Shown here in pieces: positions 16,721-25,194 of a DNA stretch of 64,000 bases (positions are counted from its first letter, which is position 1; the number at the start of each line of letters is the position of its first letter). Source of the stretch: Ostreiculturibacter nitratireducens (GTDB taxonomy: Bacteria > Pseudomonadota > Alphaproteobacteria > Rhodobacterales > Rhodobacteraceae). Where the stretch lies: positions 992,001 through 1,056,000 of the forward strand of contig NZ_JAVQHL010000001.1 of NCBI RefSeq assembly GCF_032670585.1, in the 5' to 3' direction. Position numbers and translations under genes: made by a program. The notes under the pieces are model-generated. The model was not told the DNA's origin, did no database searches, and saw only the letters and a program-made list of their open reading frames with translations.

Positions 16721-17121
16721 AGCTCAATAGACCGACGCAACGGGTGATGCCTGAAACGATCGTCGCGCTGATTGACGTCGTCTTCTTCCTGCTTGTCTTC
16801 TTCATGCTGATAGGAAGGATGGACGCCACAGCGCCATTCGAGGTTCTACCATCAATCGCCCGGACCGGTGCGGATATGCCCGCGGGCGGCGCGACACTGT
16901 CCATCGCGGAGGACGGCGCCCTCGCTCTAGATGGTCTCAAGGGCGATTCGTCGGACCTGCTGGACAAGCTTGCGCAGCAGCTCGCGGGCAGGCCCGGCCT
17001 CAGGGTTCGTATCAATGCGCACCGCGACGCGGAGATGAAAGACGTGCTGCCGCTCGTCGCCGAGATTGAGGCGCTCGGTGTCCGCGACATCGTGCTCGTC
17101 GTGACTCCGGGCGGTGCGTGA
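16717..17121 (+). CDS. ExbD/TolR-family protein (second copy)
   Basis: A 134-residue ExbD/TolR paralogue with the transmembrane helix PETIVALIDVVFFLLVFFML and the key Asp at D20, then a periplasmic domain (LLDKLAQQLAGRPGLRVRIN). Having two different ExbD-type proteins next to one TolQ/ExbB suggests a heterodimeric rod in the motor. It overlaps the upstream gene and the downstream TolA-like gene by 4 bp each (ATGA), so expression is tightly coupled. Confidence 0.92.
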   Translation: MKLNRPTQRVMPETIVALIDVVFFLLVFFMLIGRMDATAPFEVLPSIARTGADMPAGGATLSIAEDGALALDGLKGDSSDLLDKLAQQLAGRPGLRVRINAHRDAEMKDVLPLVAEIEALGVRDIVLVVTPGGA

Positions 17122-18554
17122 TGCGCCACTTGGGAATATGGCTTCTGGGGATCACCGCTTCATTGCTGGCCCACGCGCTCGCGGCGCTAATCGTCTTCGT
17201 GGCCTACGCCCCACACCCCGTGACGCCCCAGAAAGCGCCAGAAAGCCGACTTCACCTGGAAACCGAGGAAGTCCGGAGCCAAGACGCCGTGGCGCGCGCT
17301 CCCGACGCAGAGCTGGCCGCTGAAGGGAAAGCCCAAGGAAGCACCCTTGCCGCTGGGCGGATTCCCCAATCCGACGCGACCGCGCTCGTTCCCGCGGCTG
17401 AACCCGCAGCGCTCCGTTCCGGGGCCGCCGAGGCGGGACCGGCGCTTTCGGCGCAGGTTCCTTCGGCCAAGCCGGTGCCGTCGGTCGCCCCCGCCGCCCC
17501 TGCCACGCTCCGCCCTGACGCCGCAGAGGCGGGACCAGCACTTGCGGCCCTCGTACCGTCGGCGGGGACCGCGCTGGCAGTTGAACCCACAGGGCAGTCC
17601 GCTGAGACCGCGCCGCCGGACATTCAGCGGGTACCGCCCAGGACGGCGAAAGGTGTGGAAGTGCCGACCTCCCGCGCGGAGGGTGACGCCGCATCGCCTT
17701 TGGCGCTGCCAGAGACCCATACAAGGGCCGAACTCGCCTGGCAGTTCGGCGACCGGATCGTAACGGACCCGACCGCGCTGAGCACGATCCTGGCCTTCGT
17801 CTCACCCCAGTCGCTCGACGCCTCGGATTCGAATGCGGGACGCGTGCGCGACGATCTGACGGGCATCCTGACTGGCGTCGACTGCGCCCGCCTTTCCGCG
17901 GTCTTCCTTCCCGAGACAGGTACGATCGAACTGCGCGGCCATGTGCCAGATCTGTCGATGCGCGCAGCGGTGCTCGAAGCGATGCGAAGCCAGGTCGGCG
18001 ATGGCCTGCCGGTAACTGCCAACCTGCTCCACCTTCCAAGGCCGCAATGCGGCGCCCTGACCGGCATTGCCGACGTCGGCCTGCCGCAGTCCACCGACCA
18101 GTTCACCAACGCGCGCCTGATCGGCGAGACCGCTCATGCAACAGAATACGACTATACCGAGGGCCAGCGCCTGCAGTTCGACCTGACGGCTCCGGATTAC
18201 GATGCCTACGTCTACGTCGACTTCTTCAATGCTGCCGGAGAAGTCATTCACCTGGTGCCAAACTCCACCATCCCCCTCGAACGGCATGCGGCCAGGAGCG
18301 TGTTCGGCGTCGGAAGGGATCGGCCGGGGCAGCCTAGCCTCCGGATCACGATCGGCCCGCCGTTCGGACAGGAAATCGCCGCTGCCTTCGCCACTTCCGT
18401 GCCGCTCTACGATGAACTGCGGCCCATCGTGGAACCCGCCGAAAGCTACCTCGCCTTCCTGAAAAAGCGGGTCGCCGCATCGCGCGCCCAAACGCCCGGC
18501 TTCAAGGGAGAGTGGGTCTATTTCTTCATCACAACCTCGGCCGCAAGCCAATGA
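17118..18554 (+). CDS. TolA/TonB-like transducer with C-terminal DUF4384-like domain
   Basis: A 478-residue protein. Residues about 5-29 are a signal anchor (WLLGITASLLAHALAALIVF). Residues 30-205 are a Pro/Ala/Glu-rich periplasm-spanning linker containing two similar blocks (LRSGAAEAGPALSAQVPSA and LRPDAAEAGPALAALVPSA). Residues about 245-315 form a BON-like segment with paired cysteines (VDCARLSAVF and RPQCGAL). Residues about 345-435 match the DUF4384 pattern (QRLQFDLTAPDYDAYVYVDF, then VIHLVPNSTIPLE) often found fused to caspase-like or kinase proteins. Position directly after TolQ/ExbD/ExbD makes it the likely mechanical output of the motor. The four-gene module plus the secreted protein is best read as a dedicated envelope-energised machine; its substrate is unknown. 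Confidence 0.82.
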   Translation: MMRHLGIWLLGITASLLAHALAALIVFVAYAPHPVTPQKAPESRLHLETEEVRSQDAVARAPDAELAAEGKAQGSTLAAGRIPQSDATALVPAAEPAALRSGAAEAGPALSAQVPSAKPVPSVAPAAPATLRPDAAEAGPALAALVPSAGTALAVEPTGQSAETAPPDIQRVPPRTAKGVEVPTSRAEGDAASPLALPETHTRAELAWQFGDRIVTDPTALSTILAFVSPQSLDASDSNAGRVRDDLTGILTGVDCARLSAVFLPETGTIELRGHVPDLSMRAAVLEAMRSQVGDGLPVTANLLHLPRPQCGALTGIADVGLPQSTDQFTNARLIGETAHATEYDYTEGQRLQFDLTAPDYDAYVYVDFFNAAGEVIHLVPNSTIPLERHAARSVFGVGRDRPGQPSLRITIGPPFGQEIAAAFATSVPLYDELRPIVEPAESYLAFLKKRVAASRAQTPGFKGEWVYFFITTSAASQ

Positions 18555-18593
18555 GGGATAACCGCCCCAACCCGTGGGCATGACCGGCCATCC

Positions 18594-19340
18594 ATGATCA
18601 TCTCGCACAGCAAGAAATTCATCTTCGTCCACATCCCCAAGACCGGCGGGTCCTCTGTTGAAGAGGCGCTCGCCCCGACTCTCTCCTGGTCCGACCTAAT
18701 CCTCGGAACGACGCCGCTTGGCGAGGCGATGAACGAAGCCTTCCGGGAGCGGTATGGCCTCAGCGACCACAGTTCCGTGGAGGAAATTGTCGCGATCTGC
18801 GGGCGAGAGCTTTTCCACGACTATTTCAGTTTTTCCCTGGTCCGCCATCCGGTGGACCGCGCGGTGTCCTTCTACAACTTCCTGAACACGCTCTGCACTT
18901 GGCAGTGCCGCCAGGCAGGCTATGGACTCGAAGAATTGCGCCGCCTCATGACGACCGGCTTGGCTGACGATCCCGAGCGGGCTGCCCTCATCGCGGCGCG
19001 CCCCTCGCTCGGGTGGATCGGGATGCGCGGGTTTCTGGGCACCACGTCGTTCGGCGACTTCATCCGTTCGCAATACACGCTGGCCGATCCAGCCTTCTTC
19101 CCCCAGATCGACATGGTTAGAAGCCTCGACGGCAGTGTAACCCTCGATCAGATCTGGAAGCTCGAGGAGATCGGCCTCGTCGGGCCAAGACTGTCTCGTC
19201 GGCTGGAGGTCGAGATCACGATAGGTGTCGAGAACAGGAGCAACTTCCCCAGAATGCGCCCGGACGAGGTCAACCAGACCGACCGTGCCTATCTGAAACG
19301 CCTGTTCCAGGAGGACTTCCTTGCCTTTGACTATGACTGA
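18594..19340 (+). CDS. Sulfotransferase family 2-type protein
   Basis: A 248-residue cytosolic protein with the two PAPS-binding signatures of Sulfotransfer_2 enzymes: KKFIFVHIPKTGGSSVEEAL near residues 7-26 (5'-phosphosulfate loop) and FSFSLVRHPVDRAVSFYNF near 81-99 (3'-phosphate site). The C-terminal QTDRAYLKRLFQEDFLAFDYD is also family-typical. It would transfer sulfate from PAPS to a carbohydrate or other hydroxyl acceptor. It follows the TolA-like gene by 39 bp in the same direction. With the downstream glycosyltransferase-like genes it suggests modification of a surface glycan; the acceptor is not known. Confidence 0.88.
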   Translation: MIISHSKKFIFVHIPKTGGSSVEEALAPTLSWSDLILGTTPLGEAMNEAFRERYGLSDHSSVEEIVAICGRELFHDYFSFSLVRHPVDRAVSFYNFLNTLCTWQCRQAGYGLEELRRLMTTGLADDPERAALIAARPSLGWIGMRGFLGTTSFGDFIRSQYTLADPAFFPQIDMVRSLDGSVTLDQIWKLEEIGLVGPRLSRRLEVEITIGVENRSNFPRMRPDEVNQTDRAYLKRLFQEDFLAFDYD

Positions 19341-19451
19341 AGCGCCCGGAACCACTGCGAGAAATCTGCCCGGTGCCAATTCCATGGTGTATACCAGTAC
19401 TGTCGGAGACGCGGCGGTGAGTGTCCGGCCACGTGAACGGGAGGTTGCCAA

Positions 19452-21530
19452 ATGCGCCTGAGCGTCGGATGCAAGGAATTCGCAAAGTGTGTCGCAGCGT
19501 TCTTTATCTGCCTGCTTCTGACCGTACCGGCTGCGCTGGCCGAAGGCTCGCGTTGGGCGGTGGTCGTCGGCAATGGCACCTACGAAAACCCGTCAGTCCC
19601 GAGCCTCGACAACACGACGAACGACGCGCGAACCATGGCGGCCTCGCTGCGGAACATGGGGTTTGACGTGTTCCTGCTCGAAAATGCGAAGGAAGCCGAT
19701 CTTAACGACACGATCTCGATCCTGAAGAAGGAGCACTCAGGCGCCGATCTCGGCGTCTTCTTTTTCGCGGGCCACGGGCTCCAGCTCAACGGCGTAAACT
19801 ACGTCTTGCCGACCGATCTCGACCCGTCACAGCCGGGCTTTCTGGAGAAACAGGGGCTTCCGCTGAACCGACTTATCGGCTCGCTGTCCGAGACCGGCCT
19901 GAAGAACCTCGTCGTCATCCTCGACGCCTGCCGCAACTCGCCGTTCGGAGACGATGGGGCTTACGGGACCGGCCTTGCCCTGGTGGATGCCCCCCAGAAC
20001 GCGATCATCGCCTATTCGACGGCCCCGGGAGCCGTCGCACTGGACGGTAGCGGCGCGAACTCTCCCTTCACAGCCGCCCTTGCAGCCACTCTGGAAGGGC
20101 CGCGGCAGGATTTGCGCGACGTTCTCAAACTCGTGCGGGCCAAGGTCCGTTTCGCGACAGGCGGCGCGCAGACACCCTGGTTCATTGACAACTCGCGCGA
20201 GGAAATGATCATCCAGCCGCGCGAAGCGGTGCAACTCGACGATGCGGAATCCAAGCTGGTGTCGGGCGATATCTCGCTTGAGAGCACGGCTTGGCGGACG
20301 ATTTCCCACAGCTCGGACACCAACGACTTCCTGCTCTTCGCGCGGCTTTATCCGGATCACCCGCTGGCGGCTGTCGCCCGGGAGCAGGTGACGATCCTGC
20401 GGAATCTCGGATCGGCCGATCTGCCGAAAATGGATATCGGAGCTGGTTACGGATCGTCCAATGTCCCGGACGGACTTTCGGACGAAATCACCGATTGCGA
20501 TATCCTCGCCACGGGCGTCGGCGACATCTACGGCCTAGTCGAACCGGTTCCTCATGATCTGGTCAACACCCGCGCCGCGCTGCGTGCCTGCATCGAGGCG
20601 ACGACCGAAGATCGAAAGAACCCGCGCCTCCTCGGGCTGCTCGCCCGCGTGCTGAAGCTGGAAAAGCGCTACGACGAGGCGCGCTACTATTACCTCAGTG
20701 CGGCGGAAGAGGGGAATTCCGGGGCCTATGGCGGACTTGCCGACCTCTACCGCTTCGGCCTCGGCGTCCCGCAGGACCTGCAACGGGCCGCCGGCTATGC
20801 ACGCAAAGGCGCACTCATGGGCAACGCGCCGCTGAGGGTTCTGATGGGTGTCTATTACAAGCAGGGCTGGGGCGTTCCGCAGTCCTTTGAAGAGGCCCGC
20901 CGCTGGACCGAAATCGCCAGCTACACAGGATTTGCGAGCGCCCACACCGCGCTTGGCGATTTCTACCGCCGCGGCCAAGGTGTCGAGAAGGACCCGGCAA
21001 CCGCGCTTACCCATTTCCAGATGGCGGCCGCCCTGGGTCAGACCGATGCCATGAATAACATCGGCATGGCGTATATGCGGGGCGATGGCGTCGAGGCCGA
21101 CACCACCATCGGGATTACCTGGCTGAGCCGGGCGAGCGAACTCGGGAACCCCTACTCGGCATTTCACCTCGGCCGCGCTTTCCGCAAGGGCTGGGGCGTG
21201 GAGCAGGATGCACGGCAGGCACTGGCCTATTTCCGTCTGTCGGCCCAGCGAAACTTTCTTGGCGCATATGTCGAGATCGGCGACTTGCTTCAGGGCGAAG
21301 GTGGCATCGAAGAGAACCTGCCCGAGGCCTACGCGAGCTACATGATCGCGATCAAGGCGGCCGAGTTGCGCGACACCATCGCCTCGGACGAAAACAAGGC
21401 GGAAGCCATAACGAAGATGGAAGCACTCAAGGCAAAGATGACTGATGATCAGGTGGCAAAGGGAACCCAGCTGGCGCTCGACTGGATCGACCAGTACGGT
21501 CTTCTGGACTTCAACCTGGTCAGCGAGTGA
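19452..21530 (+). CDS. Secreted caspase-like (peptidase C14) protein with Sel1 repeats
   Basis: A 692-residue protein with a signal peptide (residues 1-30, CVAAFFICLLLTVPAALA). It then has a caspase-fold domain (residues about 33-250) that begins RWAVVVGNGTYENPSVPSLD. The catalytic dyad is visible as H108 (FFFAGHGLQ) and C160 (VILDACRNSPF). After a linker, residues about 385-640 carry several Sel1/TPR-like repeats (for example GAYGGLADLYRFGLGVPQDL and DAMNNIGMAYMRGDGVEAD). GGGAGG lies 7 nt before ATG. Export to the periplasm fits its neighbours (TolQ/R-like motor, DUF4384-like protein). It is likely an active peptidase or signalling scaffold; substrate unknown. Confidence 0.92.
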   Translation: MRLSVGCKEFAKCVAAFFICLLLTVPAALAEGSRWAVVVGNGTYENPSVPSLDNTTNDARTMAASLRNMGFDVFLLENAKEADLNDTISILKKEHSGADLGVFFFAGHGLQLNGVNYVLPTDLDPSQPGFLEKQGLPLNRLIGSLSETGLKNLVVILDACRNSPFGDDGAYGTGLALVDAPQNAIIAYSTAPGAVALDGSGANSPFTAALAATLEGPRQDLRDVLKLVRAKVRFATGGAQTPWFIDNSREEMIIQPREAVQLDDAESKLVSGDISLESTAWRTISHSSDTNDFLLFARLYPDHPLAAVAREQVTILRNLGSADLPKMDIGAGYGSSNVPDGLSDEITDCDILATGVGDIYGLVEPVPHDLVNTRAALRACIEATTEDRKNPRLLGLLARVLKLEKRYDEARYYYLSAAEEGNSGAYGGLADLYRFGLGVPQDLQRAAGYARKGALMGNAPLRVLMGVYYKQGWGVPQSFEEARRWTEIASYTGFASAHTALGDFYRRGQGVEKDPATALTHFQMAAALGQTDAMNNIGMAYMRGDGVEADTTIGITWLSRASELGNPYSAFHLGRAFRKGWGVEQDARQALAYFRLSAQRNFLGAYVEIGDLLQGEGGIEENLPEAYASYMIAIKAAELRDTIASDENKAEAITKMEALKAKMTDDQVAKGTQLALDWIDQYGLLDFNLVSE

Positions 21531-21551
21531 CCCCGGAAAGCTGTCGATACG

Positions 21552-22862
21552 ATGACAACCCGCCCGATGCGAGTTTCCGATCTGCCCATCGTCTACCTTT
21601 CCTATGACGAGCCTTGGGCGGAAGAGTTCTTCGCAGATCTCGCCGCCAAATTCCCCGGCGCGAAACGCGTCCATGGCGTCAAGGGGCTAGATGCCTGTCA
21701 CAAGGCGGCCGCAGAGGAAGCCGGCGCCGAATGGTTCATCACCGTCGATGCCGACACGCTGGTAGCCCCGGCTTTCGCCGATGCCGAGATCCCTGAGTTC
21801 TTCGTCAACCAGCGGACCCGCATCGATTGGCCCAGCCGCAATGTCGTGAACGGCCTCGCCTACGGCAATGGCTCGCTCAAGTGCTGGCCGCGCGCGATGG
21901 TACTTTCGATGCAAACCCATGAAGCCGCGCCAGCCGGCACTCGCTCGCTCGATCATGACGTAGGCCGCGGCCTGGCGTCGAATCCGACGTCATTCGGCAT
22001 TCAACTTCCGCAGGCTTACTCGACGACCCATCCAGCCGAGACGGCCTATCACGCCTTCCGGTGCGGATATCGGGAAGGGCTTCGCGTGAGCCTGCCTCCC
22101 TCTCCTGCCGATCTCGGCCGCGGCTTCGCAAGACACCTGCACGATCGTCGCCGCGCACGCCTGCAGGCGTGGTGCAGCATCGGCACCCATGCGACGAACG
22201 GGATCTGGATGATCTACGGCGCAAGAATGGGCGTTCTGGCAAGCCAGCTTGGCGGGTTGGATCTTGACCGCATCAACGACTTTGCGTGGTTCAATGACCT
22301 TTGGGACAATTTGATTTCCCAACGCTTCGCCGGTCAGAGCGGGCATTGCCCGAGATCGGGATTCACTTGGGACACAGACCATCTGGAAGCGGAAGTCCGG
22401 GCCCTTGGGAAGCGCCTCGCGCTTGAGCTGGACCTCGAGGTGCTCCACCTGTCATCCGAGCACAGCGCCATGCTTGCTTCATCCGAACGGCCTGAAGGAG
22501 CCGCACACAGCATCGACCTGATGGGCAATGCGTACCAGTCTGGCCAAGGCGTCGACAAAGATCCGGAGCGCGCGCTGGCCTGTTTCGAAATCGGCAAGAT
22601 TCTGAACCTCTCCAATTCCTTCAACAACTTCGCGCGAATGTTCCACAAGGGCCGCGGCGTCCCGCAAGACATCGAGCGGGCCCGAGAGAACTACGAAATG
22701 GCGGTTGCGCTAGAAAACAAATACGCCCCGTCGCACCTCGCGCGGCTGATCGGCGAATTCGACGATCGGACGCCGGAAGTCGCGGCCCGTATCCGAATGC
22801 TCGACAAGCTTTCGGCCGAACGCGGCTTCGTCGCACCGTCGCCCGGAACGCCCGCAGAATGA
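21552..22862 (+). CDS. Glycosyltransferase-like (GT-A fold) protein with C-terminal Sel1 repeats
   Basis: A 436-residue protein, no signal peptide. Residues 1-300 look like a GT-A nucleotide-sugar domain with a probable DxD metal site in EWFITVDADTLVAPAF (about residues 60-75), then RNVVNGLAYGNGSLKCWPRA. Residues about 325-400 contain two Sel1-like repeats (SIDLMGNAYQSGQGVDKDPE and SFNNFARMFHKGRGVPQDIE), of the same type as the preceding caspase-like protein. It follows that gene by 21 bp and overlaps the next by ATGA. Its core resembles the downstream protein, so the two form a paralogous pair. A glycan target is inferred, possibly one also sulfated by the neighbouring sulfotransferase. Confidence 0.7.
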   Translation: MTTRPMRVSDLPIVYLSYDEPWAEEFFADLAAKFPGAKRVHGVKGLDACHKAAAEEAGAEWFITVDADTLVAPAFADAEIPEFFVNQRTRIDWPSRNVVNGLAYGNGSLKCWPRAMVLSMQTHEAAPAGTRSLDHDVGRGLASNPTSFGIQLPQAYSTTHPAETAYHAFRCGYREGLRVSLPPSPADLGRGFARHLHDRRRARLQAWCSIGTHATNGIWMIYGARMGVLASQLGGLDLDRINDFAWFNDLWDNLISQRFAGQSGHCPRSGFTWDTDHLEAEVRALGKRLALELDLEVLHLSSEHSAMLASSERPEGAAHSIDLMGNAYQSGQGVDKDPERALACFEIGKILNLSNSFNNFARMFHKGRGVPQDIERARENYEMAVALENKYAPSHLARLIGEFDDRTPEVAARIRMLDKLSAERGFVAPSPGTPAE

Positions 22863-23728
22863 ACCTGGTCCGCGATCTTCCCTGCCTCTGGCTCGCCGGC
22901 GCGGATCCGAACCCTGTCGCCGCGCAGCGGCTTCAGTCGCAATTCCCCGGGGCCAGAATCGCGGCCGCCACGGACCCGAAGGTGATCAAGGCGGCGGTCG
23001 AAGAAATCGCGGATGACTGGCTGCTGATCGTCGGCTCCGATTGTCTGACCTACACGACTCTCGCGCTGATGGAGCTGGAGCCGGTCATGATGAAAGCGGA
23101 CGCGCCCTTTGGCTATCTCAGTCGGAATACCGTGACGAACGAAATCGTGACAGGACATGGTCCAGCCATCTGGCCTCGGGCACGCCTCCTCGACACACTA
23201 AGGTCGGCGGAACCGAACTTCTTCCCCGAACCCATCCTGCCCTCTGTTCAGGCTCATTGGTACGCCAATCCCGACCCCGCCTCAGCACTGCGGAACGGAT
23301 TTGAAACCACGATCCGTAGGATCGGAAGCGACTCCGCGGCCAACATCTCCTGGAGCGCCTCGCTCGGGGCGGACGTGCGGTTCGGATACTTCTGGCAAAT
23401 CGGCTGCTGCCACGCGCTTCTCGGCACGACCAATTTTGGCGACGCGCTCAGCGACGTTTCGGACCTGTTGGACGACGAGGGAAAGGCTTCCCGCGCTGCG
23501 GCTGCGCTGGCGCGATCGGTACGCCTGGCCGGATGCTACGAAGTGCGGTCTCTGTCAGACGCCGAAAGCCGCCTTGTGAAGTCGCTTCGGCCGGAAAACG
23601 TCCCTCCGGCATGCTATGAAAGTTTCGCCGTGTACTGTGACAGCCTCGGGAGCGACGCCGCGCCGCGAACGCGCCAGTTCCGCGAGGCGGCGTATTGGCT
23701 CGGAAGGTCGCCCGACGTCGCTACTTGA
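22859..23728 (+). CDS. Paralogue of the preceding glycosyltransferase-like protein, possible degenerate active site
   Basis: A 289-residue protein whose layout parallels the upstream gene: an aspartate-containing strand (WLLIVGSDCLTYTTLAL), then SRNTVTNEIVTGHGPAIWPRARLL, matching RNVVNGLAYGNGSLKCWPRAMVL upstream. The DAD motif of the upstream copy is replaced here by GSD, so metal-dependent catalysis may be altered or lost. No Sel1 repeats follow. It starts within the upstream stop (ATGA, 22859-22862), implying a stoichiometric partner. The 3' end converges with, and overlaps by 8 bp, the lipoprotein gene on the other strand. Confidence 0.65.
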   Translation: MNLVRDLPCLWLAGADPNPVAAQRLQSQFPGARIAAATDPKVIKAAVEEIADDWLLIVGSDCLTYTTLALMELEPVMMKADAPFGYLSRNTVTNEIVTGHGPAIWPRARLLDTLRSAEPNFFPEPILPSVQAHWYANPDPASALRNGFETTIRRIGSDSAANISWSASLGADVRFGYFWQIGCCHALLGTTNFGDALSDVSDLLDDEGKASRAAAALARSVRLAGCYEVRSLSDAESRLVKSLRPENVPPACYESFAVYCDSLGSDAAPRTRQFREAAYWLGRSPDVAT

Positions 23729-24353
23729 TGAGGCGCCGAACGAGGCCGGAGGATACGCAGGACAGTCCGGAAGTGAATTCCCCGCCCTGTGCCTCGGTGA
23801 ACTCTATCGTCTCCCGCTGGCGCACAAAGTCTTTATCCGTCGACCGGACTGTAAGGCGAGCCTGGTGGTTCTCGCTGATGTGTGCAGCAAATCCACTGCC
23901 GGACGGCTGGATGGCGATAACGAAGCGTGTGCTGCTGTCGAAAAGACGCCACACGAATCCGGTCGGCTGCGCGTCCGGCACGGCTATCGCCGATTTCGCC
24001 GTGGTTCCGGGTATGCGACTGTCCGGACCTTCGCCGGTATCGATTATGCCACAATCGATGAACTGAGCCGACCGAGACGAACCGCTGACAACGGCAAGGT
24101 CTTCGTCGACGGATACATCCCGCACCCCCGCCTGCCTGAGATCCGCCGCTACGGCGCGTGCGGCTTCAACAGCTGTTGCCCCCTTCACCCAGACCGGGGA
24201 CGTGTCGCGCGCATCCGGTTCCTCGTACGCCAAATTCGCAGTTTCGATCCTGTAGGTTCCCACCTTGTCCGGTTCGGCGATTTGCGCACACCCCGCCATC
24301 AAGATCATGGCGGTCACGCAGACCAGCCGCCCAGTCGGTTTCGCCGCAAGCAT
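23721..24353 (-). CDS. Predicted lipoprotein of unknown function
   Basis: A 210-residue protein starting at ATG 24353, preceded by a GGCAGGG-type ribosome site. The N-terminus (RLVCVTAMILMAGC) ends in a lipobox, so the mature protein starts at a lipidated cysteine and is anchored in the envelope. The mature part is soluble, with a VGTYRIETANLAYE strand near the start and the C-terminal ARLTVRSTDKDFVRQRETIE; it contains further cysteines. It belongs with the small secreted gene upstream (24382-24657) on the same strand. No family recognised; envelope function is inferred from the lipobox and from the neighbouring TolQ/R-like and caspase-like genes. Confidence 0.72.
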   Translation of the reverse strand: MLAAKPTGRLVCVTAMILMAGCAQIAEPDKVGTYRIETANLAYEEPDARDTSPVWVKGATAVEAARAVAADLRQAGVRDVSVDEDLAVVSGSSRSAQFIDCGIIDTGEGPDSRIPGTTAKSAIAVPDAQPTGFVWRLFDSSTRFVIAIQPSGSGFAAHISENHQARLTVRSTDKDFVRQRETIEFTEAQGGEFTSGLSCVSSGLVRRLIK

Positions 24354-24381
24354 AGCCCTGCCCCCCGAACAAAGAATCGAA

Positions 24382-24657
24382 TTAGTAGACACTCACCTGA
24401 CGCGCCGCTCCGCCCGCCCGCCGAGCGGCATTTTCAAGGTCGAACTGGAGTATCAAGCGTATCGCCTCGTCGATATGGGCGCCCGCCGGATTTCGGCGCA
24501 GATATCTGACGTAGCCATCGCGTGTTCCGGCCTGGAGCGCGAAGGCCCAGTCGCTGTCGTCATTGGCCAGAACCCGCGTCCCGCCAACGGGCACCCCTAC
24601 GATCAGCGCCACAAGAAACGCGCGCCAGAACAGAACGAATTCAGAGACTTTCGCCAT
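24382..24657 (-). CDS. Small secreted or anchored protein
   Basis: A 91-residue protein with an N-terminal hydrophobic segment (residues about 6-30, FVLFWRAFLVALIVGVPVGG, then VLA) that can act as a signal peptide. The mature part contains DWAFALQAGTRDGYVRYLRR followed by NPAGAHIDEA, a pattern often seen in short repeats attached to caspase-like and DUF4384 proteins. It lies 28 bp upstream of the lipoprotein gene on the same strand. A specific function cannot be given. Confidence 0.6.
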   Translation of the reverse strand: MAKVSEFVLFWRAFLVALIVGVPVGGTRVLANDDSDWAFALQAGTRDGYVRYLRRNPAGAHIDEAIRLILQFDLENAARRAGGAARQVSVY

Positions 24658-24729
24658 ATGTTCAGGCCCTCCGTCGACGCCACGCGTTTCCCTAAAGAGG
24701 CTACACCAATAACTGCGTCGTTACTATAT

Positions 24730-25164
24730 TTATGAATTAACCATTCGCATCGGCGGCCAACCATCCGGTTCCGTCGCATGGTTGCGAAGTTTCTCCCAGG
24801 CGTCGGCACTCGGCGCGTCAAGCGGAAGAATTTCGCCAATTCGCCATTTCCAGAAGAGGTCGGTAAGCCTACGGGCCGCGTAGAGCCGGTCCCTGTCGGG
24901 CGCGGCGTCATCATAGGGAATGCGCTCCGTGATCACTCCGGGAATCTGGAACAGCGCGATCTCCGTTCCACTGGTGATCAGGATCGCCTCTCGGCCAAGA
25001 ACACCCACTCCCCATTTCGCGACCCTCTCGACGTCCGGCTCCACTCTCCAGGCGGGACCGAGACCAACGAGCCCGACCCGCGCGGCCGGCGCCACTGAAT
25101 TCCGGCTCTGGACGGCATGGGCTGCCGCCGCACGCGCGGCCCGTATTCGTTCAGACAGCCTCAT
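24730..25164 (-). CDS. Hypothetical protein (144 residues), divergent from the glycosyltransferase gene
   Basis: A 144-residue reading frame from ATG 25164 to the stop at 24730. Its sequence looks protein-like rather than an antisense product: VAKWGVGVLGREAILITSGT followed by EIALFQIPGVITERIPYDD, then RLTDLFWKWRIGEILPLDAP. It has no signal peptide. The same frame stays open for another kilobase upstream, but that part is antisense to the glycosyltransferase and is not coding-like. GGGGAG lies about 12 nt before the start, a loose spacing. Function unknown. Confidence 0.5.
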   Translation of the reverse strand: MRLSERIRAARAAAAHAVQSRNSVAPAARVGLVGLGPAWRVEPDVERVAKWGVGVLGREAILITSGTEIALFQIPGVITERIPYDDAAPDRDRLYAARRLTDLFWKWRIGEILPLDAPSADAWEKLRNHATEPDGWPPMRMVNS

Positions 25165-25194
25165 CCGCGATGTTCGCTCCCCTGCCGCACAAGC

